NCBI RefSeq assembly: GCF_023156505.1
Contig: NZ_JALNMJ010000011.1
Location: forward strand, 124,001 to 188,000
DNA length: 64,000 bases
Source: Roseibium sediminicola
GTDB taxonomy: Bacteria > Pseudomonadota > Alphaproteobacteria > Rhizobiales > Stappiaceae
Direction of reading: 5' to 3'
The notes beneath the pieces are model-generated. The model was not told the origin of the DNA, did not search any database, and was given only the letters and a program-made list of their open reading frames with translations. A program made the position numbers and the translations under genes. Shown here piece by piece: positions 16,400-23,987 of the stretch; position 1 is the first letter of the stretch; each line of letters starts with the position of its first letter.

Positions 16400-17260
16400 T
16401 CACCTGTCCGAAGTCAAAACAGGGTTTTGTTTCAAGAACCTCGCCAGGGCGGAGATTGCCTGGCGCAATTCCGGCCCGTGACGTTCATCCTGGTGCATGA
16501 CCAGCCATCGTTCCGTTTTCAGCTTCTCGATCGGATCGGAAATACGCATGAGGTCTGAAAATCCGTCGCCGACAAAACACGGAAACAGCATCTTCACATG
16601 GCCGCTGCGCACCAGGGACAGTGCCAGGGACCCCTTGTTGACCGTGATCACGGCGTCACCGCCATGATTTTCCTTTAGCCAAAGCCCCGTCGGCGAATTG
16701 GCGTCGTCTTCCACAAGGCCGGCCCAGGAGAGCGGCGTATCCCGGGGCACGGCCCGTGACTGATAAACGGCATAGTCCACATGACCGACCTTTCGGCCCG
16801 CGAGCCAGGCCTGTTTCGGCCTGGCATTGCGCACGCCGATATCGATCTGGCGCCTTGCGATGTCACGGCTTTTCAAGTCCGCGAGAAACTCCGGCGTCCA
16901 GTCGGCATCCGGTTGCCAGAACTTGTCGATATGACCGATGAGCAAGCGCGTGGTCCAGTCGCCTGCGGAAATCCGGATCCGGCGGCGGGTCCGGCCACCA
17001 TCTTTCCAGGTAGCGATCGCACTGGCGACCTCTTCCATGTCTTCCAGGTGGCGCAGCAGATCATGAGCCGCCGCCGTCAACCGGTAGCCGCGCGCCTCCC
17101 GTTCCACCAGGCGAACGTTCAGATCCCTTTCCAGCGCCGTGACCCGCCGCCCGAGAGTCGCGGCGCTGACGCCGGTCGCCTGGGCTGCGCCGGCCAGCCC
17201 CCCTGCTCTGGCAACGGCCAGGAACAAGCGCAGATCTTCCCAATCGATATTTCGTTTCAT
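16400..17260 (-). CDS. LysR-family transcriptional regulator
   Basis: This 286-residue DNA-binding protein has an N-terminal winged helix-turn-helix (about 8-66; LAGAAQATGVSAATLGRRVTALERDL) and a periplasmic-binding-like effector domain behind it. The effector half is less typical, with KSRDIARRQIDIGVRNARP. The frame is open to 17341, but the family begins near MKRNIDWEDLRLFLAVA, so the ATG at 17260 is used. Its ribosome site is weak and is covered by a perfect palindrome (17263-17280) that may be an autoregulatory operator. A small divergent gene begins at 17364. Confidence 0.87.
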   Translation of the reverse strand: MKRNIDWEDLRLFLAVARAGGLAGAAQATGVSAATLGRRVTALERDLNVRLVEREARGYRLTAAAHDLLRHLEDMEEVASAIATWKDGGRTRRRIRISAGDWTTRLLIGHIDKFWQPDADWTPEFLADLKSRDIARRQIDIGVRNARPKQAWLAGRKVGHVDYAVYQSRAVPRDTPLSWAGLVEDDANSPTGLWLKENHGGDAVITVNKGSLALSLVRSGHVKMLFPCFVGDGFSDLMRISDPIEKLKTERWLVMHQDERHGPELRQAISALARFLKQNPVLTSDR

Positions 17261-17262
17261 TT

Positions 17263-17280
17263 TTGAAATCTCGATTTCAA
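17263..17280. promoter_or_regulatory. Perfect palindrome at the LysR start codon
   Basis: TTGAAATC-TC-GATTTCAA, eight-base arms and a two-base spacer, begins two bases upstream of the LysR gene's ATG. The position suits an operator for autorepression; binding by this regulator is inferred. Confidence 0.5.
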
Positions 17281-17363
17281 TTAGAAAACATGGAAATAAG
17301 CCACATGCATGAGAGTATCTGCAGATCACTTCCACTAGCAATCAAAATTGAAGGGAGCGGCAG

Positions 17364-17741
17364 ATGCTCATTCCCTATTCCCTGCCTCTGGAGACAAGGG
17401 GTAAAGCCGGAGCCACGCGGCGATGGAACGATCCGGTTCGCGGCCTCTATCCGCACCACGCGGAGTTCTGGCCGGCGGACATCCCCGAACATCACCTGCT
17501 GTGGCAGCGGCACTTGCGGCTGGTGCGAAAGCGCAGGCGGCTGGTGATCCTCAAGGCGCTGCGCTGGTGTTTCGGCCGCTCAAGGGACCGACGGCAAAGC
17601 GGGGCGGTGACACCGCCCCGCGCCCGCGAAACGTCCTGCAAAGCTTACCGGTGCGAAGCACCGTTTTCCATTGCGGCCCCCGGTTCCGTCCGGATCACTC
17701 AGCCGTTGTCAGCAGCCGGCTGCCGTGGGGATTGTCGATGA
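17364..17741 (+). CDS. Small basic hypothetical protein
   Basis: The frame encodes 125 residues, starting at an ATG with a clear AGGGAG six bases upstream. The first 70 residues look protein-like and basic, with HLLWQRHLRLVRKRRRLVILKALRW. After that the composition becomes less convincing and the frame passes through a perfect GC hairpin (17599-17621). It ends 47 bases inside the convergent NTF2-like gene. It may be a real short gene with a degenerate 3' end. I recognise no family. It is divergent from the LysR gene and could be its target. Confidence 0.4.
   Translation: MLIPYSLPLETRGKAGATRRWNDPVRGLYPHHAEFWPADIPEHHLLWQRHLRLVRKRRRLVILKALRWCFGRSRDRRQSGAVTPPRARETSCKAYRCEAPFSIAAPGSVRITQPLSAAGCRGDCR
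17599..17621. other. Perfect GC hairpin inside the small ORF
   Basis: GCGGGGCGGT, loop GAC, ACCGCCCCGC forms a ten-base perfect stem. There is no T-run, so it is not a classic terminator, though it could end transcription with Rho. Confidence 0.6.
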
Positions 17742-18180
17742 CCATCTTCCAGCTGCCGTCCGGCTGACGGCGCAGGACGGCAACGGACAACCCTTCTCCG
17801 GTTACCGCCTTGCCGTCCGGGGCCGTGCCGGTCATCTGCCAAGGGGCGATATGAACCGCGATGTCGCCCTCGACGATCACCTCGTGACCGGAATAACTGA
17901 ATTTCGGCGACAGGCTTTGAAACTCCTGAAACAGCTTCCGGGAGAGAGCGCTGTCGGAGACAGGCTGACCGGGCTCAAAGGCAATGCTCTGCGCGGGCTC
18001 GTAGGTCTGCATGACCGCATCAATGTCGCCCTTTTCGAACGAGTAGGTCATGGACTGGATGAGGGAAAGAACGTCTTTTTGGACGGGAGTCATGTCGTTG
18101 GTTCCTTCTGCATGGATCGGGGTTGCAAGGGTCGTCAGGGCGGCGGCGGCCGCCAGGCCGGTGTGCTTGAGGATGCGCAT
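17695..18180 (-). CDS. Secreted NTF2/SnoaL-like protein
   Basis: The 161-residue protein has a signal peptide (MRILKHTGLAAAAALTTLATPIHA) and then an NTF2/SnoaL-like cone fold with MTYSFEKGDIDAVMQTYEP, GEGLSVAVLRRQPDGSWKMVIDNPHG. Such domains bind small ligands or act as uncharacterised enzymes. Upstream in-frame ATGs exist; 18180 has AAAGG ten bases upstream and puts the signal at the N-terminus. It lies 98 bases behind the ECF sigma gene on the same strand and may be its co-transcribed target. Confidence 0.78.
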   Translation of the reverse strand: MRILKHTGLAAAAALTTLATPIHAEGTNDMTPVQKDVLSLIQSMTYSFEKGDIDAVMQTYEPAQSIAFEPGQPVSDSALSRKLFQEFQSLSPKFSYSGHEVIVEGDIAVHIAPWQMTGTAPDGKAVTGEGLSVAVLRRQPDGSWKMVIDNPHGSRLLTTAE

Positions 18181-18278
18181 TGAAGTCATGCCTTTGTTCA
18201 GGCAAAGCGGTGCCAGTCCCGCTTGAAGCCAAGAGGGTTGAGGGTTGAAATGTCTGGCAGTTCTGCCGGTCGGGGCCC

Positions 18279-19100
18279 TTAGAGCGGCGGCGACAGAATT
18301 TGGGTGAGCTGGGAGCGGATCTCGGTCGGGCAGCGCTGCCACGGCACAGCGCGCTGGAGTTCAAAGGTCTTCAGGCTGTCGATCACCGATCCAATGCGTT
18401 TTCTGACCCCGGCATAGTCCTCTGGGGCACCAGCCGAATTGGGCGTCTGACCTGGCCTGATCCGTCCGGAGGAAATGCCGGCAGGCAGGCGGCGCGGGCA
18501 GCTGCATTTCGCCCTGTCACTGACCAGGCCGCAATGATCGGAGGTAAAGGCCATGACCTCGCCACGCGCACGCGACAACCGTTTGCGGTAGGCCGCTGGT
18601 GTCAGGTCGAGGATTTCCGAGGCCTCGCCGTGATCCAGTTCGAAGATATCACCAAGCACGTAGGCCAGGCGCAGGTCCATGGAGAGGCACAGCAGCATCG
18701 CCATAGTGCAGGAGACCCGCAGCTCGTTCAAAAGCAGCGCCTCGTCCGGGGCTTCCGGCGGATCGGCCACAAGGCCGGTTTCCAGGTCGGCGGCAAAGGC
18801 CTCGAAGGTCAGGCCGAGGTCCCGGTCGCGGATCTTCTTGGCGCCAACGAGATAGCGGACCGCCACCCGGTAGACCCAGGTGGAAAAGGCACTGTCGCCG
18901 CGAAAGGTCGACAGCTTGGTCAGGACCAGGATCAGTATTTCCTGCGTTGCCTCAATTGCATCTTCCGGATCGACCAGAATGCGCCGCGCCAGGTGGTGGA
19001 TCTGGTCCTGGACACCGGAAAGAACGTCCTCCAGTGCCTGCCGGTCGCCCTCCTGCGCTTTCCTGATCCTGTCTGCCGAAATCGAGATTGCCGTCATCAT
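18279..19100 (-). CDS. ECF-type RNA polymerase sigma factor with C-terminal extension
   Basis: The 273-residue protein has sigma region 2 (about 20-95, with EILILVLTKLSTFRGDSAFSTWVYRVAVRYLVG) and region 4 (about 125-185, DIFELDHGEASEILDLTPAAYRKRLSRAR). A C-terminal extension of about 85 residues carries a cysteine cluster (CGLVSDRAKCSC) seen in some ECF subgroups without a separate anti-sigma factor. No anti-sigma gene is adjacent, so control may be through the extension or other proteins. The ATG at 19100 has AAGGA six bases upstream. Confidence 0.87.
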   Translation of the reverse strand: MMTAISISADRIRKAQEGDRQALEDVLSGVQDQIHHLARRILVDPEDAIEATQEILILVLTKLSTFRGDSAFSTWVYRVAVRYLVGAKKIRDRDLGLTFEAFAADLETGLVADPPEAPDEALLLNELRVSCTMAMLLCLSMDLRLAYVLGDIFELDHGEASEILDLTPAAYRKRLSRARGEVMAFTSDHCGLVSDRAKCSCPRRLPAGISSGRIRPGQTPNSAGAPEDYAGVRKRIGSVIDSLKTFELQRAVPWQRCPTEIRSQLTQILSPPL

Positions 19101-19254
19101 CTGCCGTCCTTGTTTGCCGTTTATACTGTTAGAGGCACGGGTGACGGAATGTGTGACATGTTTTTTTGATCATAGGCCTGCTTGCGCGATCCGGCGCGGC
19201 GCGCCATCTTGGCGCGCTTCCCGATTTTTCACCTTTCAACAACCGAGCTTTTTG

Positions 19255-19614
19255 ATGACCCGTGACGAGTTTGACGCCTTCTGCAAAACCCTGGCCGCGA
19301 CCAGCCATGTCATCCAATGGGGCAATGCCTCCGTCTGGAAGGTCGGCGGCAAGATCTTCGCGATCTGTTCGGGCTGGGGCGAAGGCGATCATCCCCGGTT
19401 CAGCTTCAAATGCTCCGACATCTCCTACGCGCTTCTCATTCAGCAGGACGGCTTGATCCCGGCCCCTTATCTGGCGCGGGCCAAATGGGTGCAGCTGGAA
19501 AAGGAAGGCGCCATGTCGGACGAGGACCTCAAGGCCTATATCGTTGCCGCGCACAAGATCATCGCGGGCAAGCTGACCAAGAAACAGCAGAAGGAGCTGG
19601 GTCTTGCCGGTTGA
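19255..19614 (+). CDS. MmcQ/YjbR family protein
   Basis: This 119-residue protein belongs to the MmcQ/YjbR family, a CyaY-like fold of unclear role, sometimes suggested to bind DNA. It shows MTRDEFDAFCKTLAATSHVIQWGNASVWKVGGKIFAI, and the family's FKCSD and PAPYLARAKWVQLE segments. The ribosome site is weak (GAG seven bases upstream). The 3' end overlaps the next gene by 11 bases, indicating translational coupling with the MFS transporter. Confidence 0.85.
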   Translation: MTRDEFDAFCKTLAATSHVIQWGNASVWKVGGKIFAICSGWGEGDHPRFSFKCSDISYALLIQQDGLIPAPYLARAKWVQLEKEGAMSDEDLKAYIVAAHKIIAGKLTKKQQKELGLAG

Positions 19615-20788
19615 CTTTTCCGGCAAGTGGCGCTCGCTCGGCCTGTTGATGCTGGCCGAGATCGCCGGCATGAGTCTGTGGTTCATGTCCGCGGCGATCC
19701 TACCGGACCTGACCCGGGAATTCGCCATCTCCGAATTCGCCCAGGCGGCGCTTTCCAGCGCCGTTCAGATCGGCTTCGTGGTCGGAGCCGTCACCTCGGC
19801 ACTGCTTGGCCTGGCGGACCGGATCGATCCCAGGCGCTTCTTCGCGGTCAGCGCCATTCTCGCGGCGGTCTTCAATGCCAGCCTGCTTGTGTTCGAGCCC
19901 GGCGGCGCGATCACCATTTTCGCCAGATTTGCCACTGGCGCCCTTTTGGCCGGTGTCTATCCGGTCGGCATGAAGATCGCCGTCGGCTGGGGCCAGAAGG
20001 ACCGCGGATTGCTGGTCGGCACGCTGGTCGGTGCGCTGACCTTCGGCTCGGCGGCGCCACATCTGTTGGCGCTGCTCGGTGGCGCGGACTGGCGCTGGAG
20101 CCTGAGTGTCGCCTCGCTTGCAGCGGCCTCCGGCGGTGTCCTGTGCCTGTTTGTCGGCCTCGGCCCCTTCCACGCAAAAGCACCGCGCATGAAGATCGGC
20201 GCAATCCTGACGGCCTGGACCGACCGCAAGATCCGCTATGCCTATGCCGGCTATCTCGGCCATATGTGGGAGCTTTACGCCATGTGGGCCTGGATCGGCG
20301 TGGCGCTGACTGTTTCTTTTTCAGCCCATATGCCGCTAGGTGAGGCCGTCGCCTTCTCCCGGCTGATCGCCTTTCTGGCAATCGCGGCCGGTGGTGCCGC
20401 CTGCATTGTCGCAGGGCTGGCAGCCGACCGGATCGGCAAGGCCAACATCGCCATTCTGGCCATGGCCGTCAGCGGCACGGCGGCGCTCGCCTCTGCGCTC
20501 ACCTTCGGTGGTCCGGTCTGGCTGACGGTGGTCTGCGTTCTGGTGTGGGGCGCGGCGATCCTGCCGGATTCGGCACAATTCTCCGCGCTGGTCGCGGATT
20601 TCGCGCCACCGGACCAGGCCGGCAGCCTGATGACGTTCCAGACGGCGCTCGGTTTCGCCCTGACCTTTTTCACGGTCCAGCTGACCCCGCTCGGCGCCGA
20701 GCTGATCGGCTGGCCGGGCGTCTTCGCGGTGATGGCCATTGGCCCCGCGCTCGGCATTTTGGGAATGTTGAAGCTGAAAATGCGATGA
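19604..20788 (+). CDS. Major facilitator superfamily transporter
   Basis: The 394-residue protein has twelve hydrophobic segments and the MFS layout: ADRIDPRRFF in the loop after helix 2, GVYPVGMKIAVGWGQKDRGLLVG in helices 4-5, and AADRIGKANIAILA after helix 8. The long central loop (about 190-210) separates two six-helix halves. The best start is TTG at 19604, inside the previous gene, so the two are likely co-translated. The substrate is unknown; the helix 1 motif LAEIAGMSLWFMSAAILPDL resembles nitrate/cyanate-like and drug exporter members only loosely. Confidence 0.87.
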   Translation: MPVDFSGKWRSLGLLMLAEIAGMSLWFMSAAILPDLTREFAISEFAQAALSSAVQIGFVVGAVTSALLGLADRIDPRRFFAVSAILAAVFNASLLVFEPGGAITIFARFATGALLAGVYPVGMKIAVGWGQKDRGLLVGTLVGALTFGSAAPHLLALLGGADWRWSLSVASLAAASGGVLCLFVGLGPFHAKAPRMKIGAILTAWTDRKIRYAYAGYLGHMWELYAMWAWIGVALTVSFSAHMPLGEAVAFSRLIAFLAIAAGGAACIVAGLAADRIGKANIAILAMAVSGTAALASALTFGGPVWLTVVCVLVWGAAILPDSAQFSALVADFAPPDQAGSLMTFQTALGFALTFFTVQLTPLGAELIGWPGVFAVMAIGPALGILGMLKLKMR

Positions 20789-20830
20789 GCCGGGCTAGGC
20801 TGTAGTTAAACCGCCTGGAGGCGGGTTCGG

Positions 20831-21013
20831 TCATCCGCGTGACGCGCGCACCGATTTCGGCGGCGCCATGCCGTCGTCCGGCTCCTGGCCGAAAAACGTG
20901 CCGCCAAGCTGACCGCCCGCATTGGTCTTTTCGACCACCTTGCGGATCTTCTTGGCTTCTGCTTCGGCGTCCTGGCGGTGTTTCGGACTGAGAACGCTCA
21001 TTTCAGCAATCAT
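20831..21013 (-). CDS. Small hypothetical protein
   Basis: The 60-residue hydrophilic protein begins at an ATG with a strong AAGGAGG five bases upstream, so I prefer it to the longer frame starting at 21067. It is charged and rich in lysine and alanine in the first half (SPKHRQDAEAEAKKIRKVVEKT), probably helical. The second half is glycine-rich (NAGGQLGGTFFGQEPDDGMAPP). No signal, membrane segment or known domain is visible. Confidence 0.7.
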   Translation of the reverse strand: MIAEMSVLSPKHRQDAEAEAKKIRKVVEKTNAGGQLGGTFFGQEPDDGMAPPKSVRASRG

Positions 21014-21202
21014 CTGATCCTCCTTGTTTGGTTTTGGATCCAGGATGACAACGGACGAGAGCGCCATTGGTTCCCAAAAAATTCTCTACCCTGCTCTGCT
21101 GGCGCGCCCCGGCCCTAATCCGGACGAGCACCTGGAACGTAGGTCTTCTCACAGTTCCCATCTCAACGCAGGTGGTTTGCCAACCCCGCCAGGAGGTCTC
21201 CG

Positions 21203-21688
21203 ATGAGCACTGGACATGAAACGGCCGTCACGGATCAGCCGCGACAGCCGTCAAGCGTCCCCCCCGCTGCCGCATGGCTTGGAGGAACCGGCGCCCTGCC
21301 ATTCCTTGCCTTGGCGCTTCTGACTATTTTCGGACCGGACACCTGGACTGCCTGGGCGGGCCGGGCACTCACCTTCTATGGCGCGGTGATCTTGTCGTTT
21401 CTCGGCGGCATCCAATGGGGAATGGCTATCGCTGCCCGATCACCGGCGCCGGACAGCGCGCTCCCGCGCAGGCTGGTGACGAGCGTGGTGCCGTCGTTGA
21501 TCGGTTGGGCGGCCCTCCTGATGCCATTCAAGATCGGACTGTTCATGATGGTCGCCGCCTTCGCGCTCGTTCTCTTCGCCGACGTCAGGGCATCGATGAA
21601 GGGAGAAGCGCCGGACTGGTACCCGAAACTGCGCATTCCTCTCAGTGCGGTTGTAATGGCCTCGCTGGTTGCTGGAGCGATGGCGTAA
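21203..21688 (+). CDS. DUF3429 membrane protein
   Basis: The 161-residue protein matches DUF3429, with about five hydrophobic helices. Family landmarks are WLGGTGALPFLALAL near residue 25, FYGAVILSFLGGIQWGMAI (about 58-77), VVPSLIGWAALLMP and WYPKLRIPLSAVV. It is an inner-membrane protein of unknown role. The ATG at 21203 has a perfect AGGAGG six bases upstream. Confidence 0.88.
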   Translation: MSTGHETAVTDQPRQPSSVPPAAAWLGGTGALPFLALALLTIFGPDTWTAWAGRALTFYGAVILSFLGGIQWGMAIAARSPAPDSALPRRLVTSVVPSLIGWAALLMPFKIGLFMMVAAFALVLFADVRASMKGEAPDWYPKLRIPLSAVVMASLVAGAMA

Positions 21689-21740
21689 AGGTTTTCGTGT
21701 CACCCGGCCCGGCCTCCCTGACCGAAGAGTTTGTCCTCAA

Positions 21741-22142
21741 TCAGCCGTTCTCCGAGGCCAGCAATATCAGGGGAATGGCCGCAAAGACCATCTGGCCAGC
21801 AAGTCCGAGCCAGGCGACCGGTTCACCGTAACGCGACAGGTGCTGAGCCAGCGTATTGCCGAAGACGGTAAGCGACAGGGTTACCTCGAACACCATCAGA
21901 ATGGCGAAGGCCAGCGATCCCATGGCCAATCTGTCGCCGAACCGCCTCGGAATGCGCCAATGGCGCAGAACCGGCTTCGCAACAAGATAGCTTGCCAAAA
22001 GCATCAGCGGCAGTTCGACAGCCACTGCGGTCAGTTCACCGGCCTGCGGAGCCAGAAAAAGGACCCTGACCGCGCCGAGGACGAAACCGATCGCGAACAC
22101 GCACAGGCTGTAGGAGAAGGCGGACAGGAAAACGGATTTCAT
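21741..22142 (-). CDS. Hypothetical four-helix membrane protein
   Basis: The 133-residue protein has four hydrophobic segments (about 5-30, 38-58, 70-95, 108-128) and a short basic loop with RHWRIPRRFGDRLAMG between helices 2 and 3. It lacks a recognisable catalytic motif. It is transcribed convergently with the DUF3429 gene and divergently from the Nudix fusion. I recognise no named family, though similar small proteins are common in this order. Confidence 0.7.
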   Translation of the reverse strand: MKSVFLSAFSYSLCVFAIGFVLGAVRVLFLAPQAGELTAVAVELPLMLLASYLVAKPVLRHWRIPRRFGDRLAMGSLAFAILMVFEVTLSLTVFGNTLAQHLSRYGEPVAWLGLAGQMVFAAIPLILLASENG

Positions 22143-22249
22143 GGGTCCATGTTACGCCGGCGCCCGCCCGGAACCAATCCAGCGTTTGGTCGCGGCAGCC
22201 GAGCGACCTCCGCTGACAATCCTTCAGCCACCGGCTATACTCGGGCACC

Positions 22250-23134
22250 ATGAATGCCGAGACAGAATTGATGATCCTCTGCGCGGGACCTGGAGCCAAG
22301 GTCTGGCACGGCCCCGCCTCCGATCAGCCCTTGCGCAGCAAGGGCAAACGCCAGGTGCAAAAGATCGGCGCCTATCTGGGTAAAAAACGATTGCGTCCGG
22401 ACCGGGTGCTCACAAGCCCGGCGAAACGCGCCCGAGCCAGCGCGGAAAAGGCGCTGAAAGCGGCCGGCTGGACCGTGCGGGGGCTGGCAATTTCGGACGA
22501 GCTAGCGGCCGGACACCTGCCCAGCCTGACCGATTGCAAAAGGCCGCTTCTGGTGGTCCTGCCCGAAGAAGCAAAGGCACTCCTGGGCCGGCAGGGCATT
22601 GAAGCCGGTGTCACCCCCGGTGCCCTGATCCGGATTGGCGGAGAGCCGGACCGGCCCCGGCTGGTGGCACGGATCGATCCGAAGGACCTGTCCGATCTCT
22701 TTCCCTTTCCAGCGCCGGACGGACCGGAACGGAGGCCTCGGCCAGCCTATTATTACCGCCAGTCCGCCGTCATCCCGTTCCGCCGTATAGCCTCCGGCAC
22801 CGAAGTTCTGATCATCGGTTCGTCCAGCGGCCGCCACTGGACGGTGCCCAAGGGTATTGTCGAACCGGGCCTGTCGCCCGCCGCCTCCGCCAGGATCGAG
22901 GCGCGAGAAGAAGCCGGCGTCGAGGGCACGGTCGGCCGGACGCCGCTCGGCCATTTCACCTATGCGAAATGGGGCGCGACCTGCGAGGTGACCGTCTATC
23001 CGATGGAGGTGAGAAAAGTGCTGGACGGCGGTGCCTGGGAAGAGCACCACCGGACCCGGAAATGGGTTCCCGGGCCCGAAACCGCCGCCTTGCTGAAACA
23101 ACCGGCCTTCGCGCTTTTGGCGGCCAGGGTCTAG
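22250..23134 (+). CDS. Degenerate SixA-like phosphatase domain fused to a Nudix hydrolase
   Basis: The 294-residue protein has two domains. Residues about 8-135 follow the SixA histidine-phosphatase layout (LRSKGKRQVQKIGAYL, RPDRVLTSPAKRARASAEKAL), but the catalytic RHG is replaced by CAGPG, so this half is probably inactive. Residues about 160-294 are a Nudix domain with GRHWTVPKGIVEPG and IEAREEAGVEG. The Nudix box keeps EAxEExG but lacks the usual first glutamate and the REU arginine. The fold usually hydrolyses nucleoside diphosphate derivatives such as diadenosine polyphosphates. The stop codon lies inside the terminal repeat of the mobile element that follows, so the original C-terminus may have been changed. 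Confidence 0.82.
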   Translation: MNAETELMILCAGPGAKVWHGPASDQPLRSKGKRQVQKIGAYLGKKRLRPDRVLTSPAKRARASAEKALKAAGWTVRGLAISDELAAGHLPSLTDCKRPLLVVLPEEAKALLGRQGIEAGVTPGALIRIGGEPDRPRLVARIDPKDLSDLFPFPAPDGPERRPRPAYYYRQSAVIPFRRIASGTEVLIIGSSSGRHWTVPKGIVEPGLSPAASARIEAREEAGVEGTVGRTPLGHFTYAKWGATCEVTVYPMEVRKVLDGGAWEEHHRTRKWVPGPETAALLKQPAFALLAARV

Positions 23135-23416
23135 GGTCTGTGGACAATTAGGTTTCGGTCTTGGCGCTTGTCGGATTTCGGTCTTCGAGCAGGAGGAAAG
23201 TTCGCAGTGGTGTCGACACCACAAGGACTTTCCGATGCACGCGAAACCGAAATCCGCAGCGTCCCCCCAAATATTGGCAATGGGGATTTGGCTCAAATGG
23301 CTCATTTCGGCGTCGCAAAGGCTTGAAAGGGCCGGCCCTTCCCGCGCCTTTGCTTCTGGAAATTGAGCCATTTGCATCCAAACCGAGACCAAATCCTAAT
23401 TGTCCACAGACCCTAG
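23131..23416. mobile_element. MITE-like element with 22-bp perfect terminal inverted repeats
   Basis: The left end reads CTAGGGTCTGTGGACAAT and the right end is its exact complement over 22 bases; a weaker match extends to about 34 bases. The 286-bp unit has no transposase. CTAG at both outer ends could be a 4-bp target duplication, a preference known for IS5-group elements. It overlaps the last codon of the Nudix fusion gene. Confidence 0.75.
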
Positions 23417-23488
23417 TCACCCGAATCTGAAGTTCGTCTTATTTCCCGGCACACTCGGAACAAGCTTCAGATTCAAAAGGGTGACTAG
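23413..23488. repeat. CTAG-bounded palindromic element, 76 bp
   Basis: CTAGTCACCC plus GAATCTGAAG at the left pairs with CTTCAGATTC plus GGGTGACTAG at the right, with four unpaired bases in the right arm. Its left CTAG is shared with the preceding element, so one inserted at the edge of the other. Confidence 0.7.
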
Positions 23489-23501
23489 CAAGCATATGTT
23501 T

Positions 23502-23579
23502 CTAGTGTGGTTTTCGAATTTGAAATTCGCTTCGATGGTCGCTGCAACAATGAGGCGAATTCCAAATTCACCACACTAG
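23502..23579. repeat. CTAG-bounded palindromic element, 78 bp
   Basis: Starts CTAGTGTGGTTTTCGAATTT and ends CCAAATTCACCACACTAG. The arms pair with a few mismatches over about 28 bases. Its sequence is unrelated to the 76-bp neighbour, but the boundary is the same CTAG. Confidence 0.7.
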
Positions 23580-23987
23580 ACGGTCAGCACACTGTTGCGT
23601 CTTGAAGATCCGGATCTTGTTTTCCGTTGGCAAAGACCATGGCTGGGCATGTCTCGACGTGCACCCGCCAGCTGGGGTCAAATTATGTCGGGCGCTGAAA
23701 AGCGGTGACGTGAACGCTGGCGTTCGCTGGAAGCAGGCTCCCGTTTTCGTGACGCCGTCACAATGCCGTTGCCGCTTTTCCAGGTTACGGTATAATGATG
23801 ATCAGTCAGGCGGCAAGTCTTGGGGACGCGCAAATATGAGCGTGTTCCAATGATTGACCGCGCTGCCAGCGAGGGCTTCACTCGTCAATGAGGCGTAGCT
23901 TCAGGTCCCCCCTCTCAGGACGTCCTGAAATCAAGTGCTTCGCCGTCGGCATGTTAAAAGTACGGCTGCATCCCTGGATTTCGCTGG
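23580..23987. other. Non-coding stretch between repeats and SLC13 permease
   Basis: About 400 bases hold only short frames (for example 23602-23853) without convincing ribosome sites or protein-like composition. It looks like degraded DNA at the edge of an acquired segment. I recognise no element in it. Confidence 0.45.

Noticed and set aside
23131-23579. Complete insertion sequence
   Set aside because: No transposase frame exists between the inverted repeats; only a non-autonomous element is supported.
23602-23853. 83-codon frame in the spacer after the palindromes
   Set aside because: No ribosome site and composition unlike a protein.
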